DNA of 64,000 nucleotides, from positions 1 through 64,000 of the forward strand of contig CAMHSJ010000003.1 in the NCBI GenBank assembly GCA_946187935.1. Direction: 5' to 3'. Source of the stretch: an uncultured Clostridia bacterium. GTDB lineage: Bacteria > Bacillota > Clostridia > Saccharofermentanales > Saccharofermentanaceae. The notes below the pieces were generated by a model. That model ran no database searches, was not told the DNA's origin, and saw only the letters and a program-made list of their open reading frames with translations. Positions 58,574-64,000 of this stretch are shown here, piece by piece. The position numbers and the translations under genes were made by a program. The first letter of the stretch is position 1. Each line of letters starts with the position of its first letter.

Positions 58574-59827
58574 TTACTCTGTTTTGAAAATTCTTCTTAT
58601 AGTGATGATCCTGTCGCAGATAGAGTCGCCGGCCTTGAAACTCGTAAGCCTTATCGTGGTCCTCGCCCTTGACTGCATGAGCAGTGTTCCTGTGTCTGTG
58701 CAGACCGCCATCTCATAGACTCTCTTATCTCCCGGGCTGCTCGTAGGGCTCCTTAAGAACAGCACATCACCGGGCAGGATATTCTCAATAAGGATCTCTC
58801 CCGTGACCGCATCCGTTCCGGGATCTACCTCTTCTCCTTCTTCCATCTGGCCCGACACCGTCCTCGGCACGTCGATCCCGTTGATCTCCGCACTGACATA
58901 TATCGCGCCGTTTATCGATGCGCCGTACATGGTAGCTCCGTTCTCAAGGTACCTGGCATTAACGAAGGTCAGGAGCGATGAGACAAAGTATCTGCTGGAT
59001 ACTTCTTCGGTCTCTTCTCTTACTCCGAGCTCGATGACTCCGGACGAACCGATCCATCCGCTCTCGCCTGTGGGAAGATATACCTGATAAACTCCCTCAC
59101 GCTTGATGTCGGCATAAAGGACAGTATTCATTACCACCCTTTTCATAAGGGTGCCGTTGCTCGCGTGGGTCATTATGTTCTTATAAGGGTCCGAGACCAC
59201 CAGCTTGTACTGATGCATATCAGGTTCCACGGAATCAGTCTTATCCGTCACTGAAGATGCCGTGATATAGCCTTCTATTCCATCTCCGGTCCTGATCCTT
59301 ATATAGTCACCACCGCTGTCCAGAAGACATGTGACAGGCTCGTTGTACAACACTTCCGTTATCCTGTTGCCTGAAGCCTCAGGCGAAGCCATGACGCTCA
59401 CCGAGGTGTCCGTTATTACCCTTATGTTCTCATCGTCGTATTCCAGGTTAATGACAGGCTTCTCGAAAAGCTCGATATCCGTTCCTTCAAACAGTCCGGG
59501 GAGGACTCTCGGAAGGATATAGAATACGCCTGCGAGTATGAGTATCAAGGCCATGGAAGCTATTATGAGACCTATGAACCTTCTTCTGTGCGCGATCTTA
59601 AGAGAGCGGTCATTGCCCGTAAGGCCCCATTCTCCTTCAACATCCTCAGCAGCACCGTATCTGGTGTCATCACCTGTGGCGTTTATGTCTTTCAAGAAAG
59701 GCAGGTCAAGTTTCTTTTCGACATGCCTGATGGGGCGCTGGGGCACAGCGTCTTCAATGACAGGCTTCTTGCGGGTAAGCTCTTCTATCTTATCCTTAAG
59801 AGTCTTCTTGTCCTCACTCTTCTTCAT
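58574..59827 (-). CDS. Membrane-anchored SH3-domain protein with degenerate NlpC/P60 domain
   Basis: A protein of 417 residues: cytoplasmic basic N-terminus, one transmembrane helix (about 84-106), bacterial SH3 domains (about 137-200, TDTSVSVMASPEASGNRITE, and 212-268, ending YLPTGESGWIGSSGVIEL), then a C-terminal domain. The last part (ARYLENGATMYGASINGAIY, GIDVPRTVSGQM, NILPGDVLFLRSP, VCTDTGTLLMQS) lines up with NlpC/P60 peptidases but lacks the catalytic Cys of the D-C-S-G motif and the His of the G-H-V-G-I motif. It may bind peptidoglycan without cutting it. Its start overlaps acpS by 14 bases. Confidence 0.8.
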   Translation of the reverse strand: MKKSEDKKTLKDKIEELTRKKPVIEDAVPQRPIRHVEKKLDLPFLKDINATGDDTRYGAAEDVEGEWGLTGNDRSLKIAHRRRFIGLIIASMALILILAGVFYILPRVLPGLFEGTDIELFEKPVINLEYDDENIRVITDTSVSVMASPEASGNRITEVLYNEPVTCLLDSGGDYIRIRTGDGIEGYITASSVTDKTDSVEPDMHQYKLVVSDPYKNIMTHASNGTLMKRVVMNTVLYADIKREGVYQVYLPTGESGWIGSSGVIELGVREETEEVSSRYFVSSLLTFVNARYLENGATMYGASINGAIYVSAEINGIDVPRTVSGQMEEGEEVDPGTDAVTGEILIENILPGDVLFLRSPTSSPGDKRVYEMAVCTDTGTLLMQSRARTTIRLTSFKAGDSICDRIITIRRIFKTE

Positions 59828-60221
59828 CTTTGCTCCCGAGCATCGTTACATAGGCTATGGCAAGGCCCGCATCGTGTGAAAGGCTTACGGACATGGATAC
59901 TATGCCAAGATCATCTGCCATCTTCTTTGCCGCACCCGTAAGAACAAGGACAGGCATACCGTCTCCGTTCCTGTCCACTTCTATGTCAGTCAGGCTTATG
60001 CCCTTAGCCATTATACCCGTGCCGAGGGCTTTGCCGGCAGCCTCTTTTGCGGCAAAACGGGCGGCAAAACTCTCATACATCGAGTCTTCGTTCTTTTTGC
60101 TCTCGCAGTATGCTATCTCTTTTTGTGTGAAAGTATGACTAAGGAAAGCGTCCTTATTCCTGCCGACAGCTTTTCTGATACGGCTGATCTCTGTGATGTC
60201 TGTTCCGCAATAGATCTGCAT
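59814..60221 (-). CDS. acpS: Holo-[acyl-carrier-protein] synthase
   Basis: A protein of 135 residues that attaches 4'-phosphopantetheine to acyl carrier proteins. GTDITEISRI (about 6-15) and SFAARFAAKEAAGKALGTG (about 51-69) hold the metal-binding Asp and Glu. The ATG overlaps the stop of the DnaI-like gene by one base, and its end overlaps the SH3 gene. A ribosome site is weak, in line with coupling. Confidence 0.95.
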   Translation of the reverse strand: MQIYCGTDITEISRIRKAVGRNKDAFLSHTFTQKEIAYCESKKNEDSMYESFAARFAAKEAAGKALGTGIMAKGISLTDIEVDRNGDGMPVLVLTGAAKKMADDLGIVSMSVSLSHDAGLAIAYVTMLGSKDEEE

Positions 60222-61099
60222 TACCTGATATCACCGCAGTTTCTGATCTTGCCGGCGATCCTCATGTCGCATGTGGAGATGAGATCGTCCTTGGGCATGG
60301 AGCTGACCAGGACAGTCTTAAGTCCTGCTGCTGACCTTGTCTCTATTATCGAATTGAGGGCTGAAGCGCATCTGTTATCCTGTGTGACCTCGCCCGCAAA
60401 ATCGTCAATGACTATGAAATCCGCACTTCTTAATGCGTCAGTTACTGTTTCAGAAGAATATCCTACATCCTCGCACTTGATGTAGTAAACGCTCTTGCCG
60501 AGCTTTACCGCTGCCTTTAAGACACAGATCGCCAGGTAGGACTTGCCGCTCTGAACCTTGCCTGAATATAGCCAGAGGTCCTTGTCTTTTGCTGCTCCGG
60601 TGTTCATCATGACAGATACCATGGATGAGAGTATCCCCGCTCTTGCCGTTTCTTCGCCAAGATAATCGTTCCTGTAATTCTTCATGTCAAAGGATGCGTA
60701 GTCAGCAAGGCCTGAATCACGGATTGCCTCGCCAATCAGATCCTTCCTGCAGGAACAGACCTTGTCAGTGCCGTCCTTGCCCTTGACGAAACCTGTATCA
60801 CGGCACTTGCTGCAGATATATTCCTCTTCATCGTATCCGGGATCTATCTTGTTGCTCTTTAAAATTAGTTCCTTCTGCTGCCTGAGTTTATCGAGCTGCT
60901 CATCGCAGATCTTGATGAGCTTATCGTTCCTGTCGATCACGGCAACGAGTCGCTTGCCCCTTAAATCGCCGATCTCTTTATCGGCCTTTTTAAGATCGGG
61001 GCAGGCCTCGTAGACCTTCCTGATCTTCTCTTCGCGTCTTAATGTGCGTTCGGAATCAGCTTCGGAATTTGCCTGATATATCAGTTCCTTAATCGTCAT
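60221..61099 (-). CDS. DnaI/DnaC-like helicase loader ATPase
   Basis: A protein of 292 residues. An N-terminal coiled-coil region leads to a zinc module (YICSKCRDTGFVKGKDGTDK then VCSC, about 97-120) and an AAA+ domain: Walker A SGKVQSGKSYLAI (about 181), Walker B FIVIDDFAGE (about 228), Sensor KTVLVSS. It should load the replicative helicase at the origin or fork. The ATG at 61099 has GGAGGAGACGAAG; an ATG 10 codons upstream does not. It starts 11 bases inside the end of the DnaD-like gene, the usual partner. Confidence 0.9.
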   Translation of the reverse strand: MTIKELIYQANSEADSERTLRREEKIRKVYEACPDLKKADKEIGDLRGKRLVAVIDRNDKLIKICDEQLDKLRQQKELILKSNKIDPGYDEEEYICSKCRDTGFVKGKDGTDKVCSCRKDLIGEAIRDSGLADYASFDMKNYRNDYLGEETARAGILSSMVSVMMNTGAAKDKDLWLYSGKVQSGKSYLAICVLKAAVKLGKSVYYIKCEDVGYSSETVTDALRSADFIVIDDFAGEVTQDNRCASALNSIIETRSAAGLKTVLVSSMPKDDLISTCDMRIAGKIRNCGDIR

Positions 61100-62114
61100 C
61101 TTCGTCTCCTCCGAACATATTGAGGACATCGTCAGGGACCTCTGTCTTGGTCTCCTTGGTGTCTTCTTTGCTGTTTTCCTTTTCTATGCCGGCCTCAGAT
61201 CCGCTCTTCCAAACGGTATTGGCCTTTGCCTTGGTCTTGGAATACTTGCGCTTGTTATATGCGTGCTTGTCGCTCTCAAAAGCCTCTGCTTTCTCTATTG
61301 TGTCGCAGCCATTCTCGAACCACTGTGTCAGGGTGTCATCGACATTAAGGACAGTTATCTTGCCTCTAAATTCGTTCTTGCTGATGGCATACGTTACCAT
61401 GTCCTCGCCAAAGCAGAACTTGTCGACCCAGCCGTGGATCCTGTTCTCATCGAGCTCATTGATATTGATCCTGAGTTTCTTTCTTATCAGTGAGGTGAGC
61501 TTATCCTTCTCTTCGTTGCGCTCCAAGTAACCTTCGAGCTTGCCTATCGTCACATAACCCTTGTTGTACCATTCCTCGGCGAGCTTCTCCATGCGGTTAT
61601 AGCTCCTGGAGATCTTCCTTCTGTCTCCTTCGCTGAACAGCTGGTAGCAGACCCTGTCATCGAACTTATACTCCCAAAGGCACTTATCTATGAGCCTGTA
61701 GAAGATATTAGCCATCCTGCCGCCGTAGAATGTGGTATTGATGGAATCAGCGAGCACTGCCCTTCTGCTCTCATCGCTCGAAAGACCGAGATCTGCCGTG
61801 CTGCCCTTGGCTTTTGCAGTCTTAACATACTCATCGACTTCTACCCTCTTAAGATCGATAAGAGAGTAACCGTCGTCTTTTTTGGCCAGGATATCCTTGG
61901 ATAAAAGCTCGGATATGACCTCATAAACATCCTTATCCGGCATTATGGACAGATCCTTAATGTCCTTCTCGGTAAAAGTCCTGCCCTTATACTCCATATT
62001 GATATAGAGGTATGCGGCAATGGCATTCCTCGACAGCTCAGGCATGTATCTTACAAGAAATATATCAGGTACAAGAGTATCTGATATCACTAATCTATTC
62101 TCTTCATTATTCAT
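61089..62114 (-). CDS. DnaD-like primosomal protein
   Basis: A protein of 341 residues. The N-terminal part resembles a winged-helix DnaD/DnaB module (YLYINMEYKGRTFTEKDIKD). The DnaD C-terminal domain is visible at about 215-285: LRININELDENRIHGWVDKF, then VTYAISKNEFRGKITVLNVD and LTQWFENGCDTIEKAE. Ends in an acidic tail (GGDEDDD). DnaD and DnaB homologues recruit DnaI and the helicase. A consensus extended -10 lies 7 bases before the ATG at 62114 and no ribosome site is visible, so the mRNA may be leaderless. Confidence 0.87.
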   Translation of the reverse strand: MNNEENRLVISDTLVPDIFLVRYMPELSRNAIAAYLYINMEYKGRTFTEKDIKDLSIMPDKDVYEVISELLSKDILAKKDDGYSLIDLKRVEVDEYVKTAKAKGSTADLGLSSDESRRAVLADSINTTFYGGRMANIFYRLIDKCLWEYKFDDRVCYQLFSEGDRRKISRSYNRMEKLAEEWYNKGYVTIGKLEGYLERNEEKDKLTSLIRKKLRININELDENRIHGWVDKFCFGEDMVTYAISKNEFRGKITVLNVDDTLTQWFENGCDTIEKAEAFESDKHAYNKRKYSKTKAKANTVWKSGSEAGIEKENSKEDTKETKTEVPDDVLNMFGGDEDDD

Positions 62115-62121
62115 ATCAGTA

Positions 62122-62130
62122 ATTATATCA
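62122..62130 (-). promoter_or_regulatory. Extended -10 promoter of the replication operon (leaderless geometry)
   Basis: Minus-strand TGATATAAT: TG extension at 62129-62130 and TATAAT at 62122-62127, 7 bases before the ATG at 62114. -35 is poor. Confidence 0.6.
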
Positions 62131-62155
62131 CGGCACAAAGATAAATGGTCCTATC

Positions 62156-62285
62156 AGGTGTTGTTGCAAAACCGTTGCTCCGATCTTAGATTTTGTCAAC
62201 AAAACAGGAATAACAGCAAGCTTTTACATATTCTGTTGCGAAAAATGTTTTTCCTGCACCAAAATGTGAATCCGGGTGTCAGAAA
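62156..62285. repeat. Intergenic repeat cluster C upstream of the replication operon
   Basis: GTCAACAAAACAGGAATAAC (62195-62214) matches 18 of 20 bases with the inverse of 10574-10593. GTTGC (62235-62239) is followed after 17 bases by CACCAAAATGTGAA (62257-62270), inside TTTACAT/ATGTGAA arms. Two GTTGC units (62174 and 62235) lie 61 bases apart, the same period as at 10.6 kb and 52.6 kb. No gene is seen. Confidence 0.65.
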
Positions 62286-62289
62286 CAAA

Positions 62290-62320
62290 GAAAAATCCGG
62301 CCGGGAAACCCCGGCCGGAT
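62290..62320 (-). terminator. nifJ terminator
   Basis: ATCCGGCCGGG/CCCGGCCGGAT stem (62295-62305, 62310-62320) with GTTT loop, followed on the minus strand by TTTTC. Confidence 0.9.
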
Positions 62321-62348
62321 CTTGTTGTTTTAAGCTTTAGCTTAAGAA

Positions 62349-64000
62349 TCAAGCCTCGCTTGCCTTCTTAACGTAAGAAGCATAACGCTCTCTTGAATCC
62401 TTGTAGCATCTGTTGAACAGATCGTCAACAACTTCAGCATCGTACTTCTTGTAGAGTGAGTTGTAACGTACTTCGCCCTTTAAGAATTCGAAGAAGTCAC
62501 CCTGAGGTTCCTTGGAATCTAATGTGAACGGATTCTTGCCTTCGTTTACGAGCGTAGGGTTGAATCTGAACAGGTGCCAGTAACCGCAGTCAACTGCCTG
62601 CTTCTCTCTGATCTGAGCCATCTTGAGGCCGCCCTTGATACCGTGGTTGATACAAGGTGCGTAGCAGATAACGAGGGAAGGTCCCTGGTAAGCTTCTGCT
62701 TCGGAGAATGCCTTGATAACCTGGTTCTTGTCAGCACCCATAGCGACCTGAGCAACGTAAACGTAGCCGTAGCTCATAGCCATCATGCCGAGATCCTTCT
62801 TCTTAACGTGCTTACCGCCTGCAGCGAACTGAGCAACAGCACCCTGAGGTGTGGACTTGGAAGCCTGTCCGCCTGTGTTGGAGTAAACCTCTGTATCGAG
62901 AACGAGAACGTTGACATCCTCACCTGTAGCGAGAACGTGGTCAAGTCCGCCGTAACCGATATCGTAAGCCCATCCGTCACCACCGATGATCCACTGTGAT
63001 CTCTTCATGAAGAAGTCCTCATACTCGAGAGCCTTCTTAGCAGAATCAGAACCTTCAGCCTTGAGTGCTTCAGCGAGCTTCTCTGCGATCTCACGTGTGT
63101 TCTCAGCAGAATCGAAACCATCGATCCAAGCCTGAGCTGCAGCCTTGAAGTCATCAGAAGATGTAGCATCAACTGTCTGCTCAACGAGCATCTTAGCTCT
63201 TGATCTGAGCTGCTTGTAGCCTAAGAACATTCCGAGACCGTGCTCAGCGTTGTCCTCGAAGAGTGAGTTGCCCCATGCAGGACCGAAACCTCTGTAGTTA
63301 GTTGTGTAAGGCATTGAAGGTGCAGAACCGCCCCAGATAGAAGAACAACCTGTAGCATTGGAGATCTGCATCCTGTCGCCGAAGAGCTGTGTTAAGAGCT
63401 TAGCGTAAGGTGTCTCACCGCAGCCTGCGCATGCGCCTGAGAATTCAAGGAGCGGCTGCTCGAACTGTGAACCCTTGACTGTAGCCTTAGCCATCGGGTT
63501 GTCCTTGTGTGAGAGTGCTACGCAGTAATCCCAGTTCTCAGCTTCCTTGAGGTTATCCTTGAGAGGAACCATTGTGATAGCCTTTTCCTTAGCGATACAA
63601 GACTCAACGCAGATACCGCAGGAGAGGCAGTCCATAGCGGAAACCTGGATCCTGAACTTCATGTTGTCGTAAGGCTTCATGCCCTGCTTTGTCTCGAAAG
63701 GTGCATTAGCTGCCTCTTCCTCTGTGAGGAGGAACGGACGGATAGCTGCGTGAGGGCAGACGATGGAGCACTGGTTGCACTGGATACACTTTGAAGCATC
63801 CCATACAGGGATATCAACTGCTGTACCGCGCTTCTCGTATGCTGCAGTACCCTGAGGGAATGTACCGTCTTCCATGCCTACGAATGTAGATACAGGGAGA
63901 GAGTTACCTTCCTGTCTGTTCATTACGTTAACGACCTTCTCGATGAACTCAGGAACAGCCTTCTTCTCAACCGGCTTATCCTCAGCTGTCTTCCATGAAT
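62349..64000 (-). CDS. nifJ: Pyruvate:ferredoxin (flavodoxin) oxidoreductase, C-terminal part (5' end outside window)
   Basis: The frame continues past the right edge; about 550 C-terminal residues are visible, roughly the last half of a single-chain PFOR (about 1180 residues), which oxidises pyruvate to acetyl-CoA and CO2 and reduces ferredoxin. Two 4Fe-4S motifs (CIQCNQCSIVCPHA and CLSCGICVESC) precede the TPP-binding part with GACAGCGETPYAKL, SNATGCSSIWGGSAPS, GGDGWAYDIGYGG and DTEVYSNTGGQASK. With pta and buk it makes a fermentation outline. A strong terminator follows 29 bases after the stop. Confidence 0.96.
   Translation of the reverse strand, partial: SWKTAEDKPVEKKAVPEFIEKVVNVMNRQEGNSLPVSTFVGMEDGTFPQGTAAYEKRGTAVDIPVWDASKCIQCNQCSIVCPHAAIRPFLLTEEEAANAPFETKQGMKPYDNMKFRIQVSAMDCLSCGICVESCIAKEKAITMVPLKDNLKEAENWDYCVALSHKDNPMAKATVKGSQFEQPLLEFSGACAGCGETPYAKLLTQLFGDRMQISNATGCSSIWGGSAPSMPYTTNYRGFGPAWGNSLFEDNAEHGLGMFLGYKQLRSRAKMLVEQTVDATSSDDFKAAAQAWIDGFDSAENTREIAEKLAEALKAEGSDSAKKALEYEDFFMKRSQWIIGGDGWAYDIGYGGLDHVLATGEDVNVLVLDTEVYSNTGGQASKSTPQGAVAQFAAGGKHVKKKDLGMMAMSYGYVYVAQVAMGADKNQVIKAFSEAEAYQGPSLVICYAPCINHGIKGGLKMAQIREKQAVDCGYWHLFRFNPTLVNEGKNPFTLDSKEPQGDFFEFLKGEVRYNSLYKKYDAEVVDDLFNRCYKDSRERYASYVKKASEA

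Overview
The window reads as a chromosomal segment of an anaerobic, fermentative, Gram-positive member of the Clostridia. The evidence is pyruvate:ferredoxin oxidoreductase, phosphate acetyltransferase and butyrate kinase, HemZ, YfhO-type membrane proteins, clostripain-type protease, DnaD/DnaI-type replication proteins, strong AGGAGG ribosome sites, and a type IV pilus locus with no outer-membrane secretin. No rRNA, tRNA, prophage, insertion sequence or CRISPR array was seen. The genus cannot be fixed from the sequence alone.

Layout. 1-2.0 kb: end of a PrcB-like gene, a small membrane protein, and a zinc-ribbon repeat protein coupled to a tiny membrane ORF. 2.2-5.9 kb, leftward: guaB, greA, lysS. 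6.0-6.7 kb: a RelB/RelE-type toxin-antitoxin pair with visible promoter and operator repeats. 6.8-8.3 kb: small unknown proteins. 8.35-10.5 kb, rightward: radA and ispD. 10.8-15.8 kb: a leftward seven-gene run (Gfo/Idh oxidoreductase, queT, methyltransferase, CmpB-like membrane protein, mrp, thioredoxin-fold lipoprotein, ispF). 16.0-17.0 kb: pta. 17.2-18.1 kb: a MORN-repeat gene preceded by a SAM-clan riboswitch with its own terminator. 18.2-23.9 kb, leftward: coaW, an acyltransferase-like membrane protein, a DUF3810 metalloprotease-like protein, hemZ, a zinc-ribbon membrane protein, buk.

24.0-33.1 kb holds a type IV pilus locus: pilB, pilT, pilC, pilM, pilN-like, pilO-like, then a major pilin with its own strong promoter and terminator, then three minor prepilins with another promoter. 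A PilX-like pilus or surface protein follows at 36.3-38.2 kb, and its promoter resembles the major pilin promoter. Between them a rightward operon carries yebC, a P-loop/Asp23-like fusion, a DUF6062 protein and a DsrE-like protein. 38.4-44.3 kb: an exonuclease and two large overlapping YfhO-like genes. 44.4-52.5 kb, rightward: lipid kinase, SurA-like foldase, transmembrane adenylate cyclase, clostripain-family lipoprotein. 52.8-55.4 kb, leftward: Nudix-like, YigZ, HtrA, DUF4044. 55.5-58.2 kb: a DUF4015 glycosidase-like protein and serS. 58.3-62.1 kb, leftward: DnaD-like, DnaI-like, acpS, an SH3 protein with a degenerate NlpC/P60 domain, and rpmB. 62.3 kb to the end: 3' part of nifJ.

The least expected items are the SAM riboswitch in front of a MORN-repeat gene, a family of short intergenic repeats (CACCAAAA/GTTGC motif, four loci 5-47 kb apart), three genes whose -10 box sits 6-7 nt before the start codon (probable leaderless mRNAs), a catalytically dead-looking NlpC/P60 protein, and an IspF lacking one metal-binding histidine.
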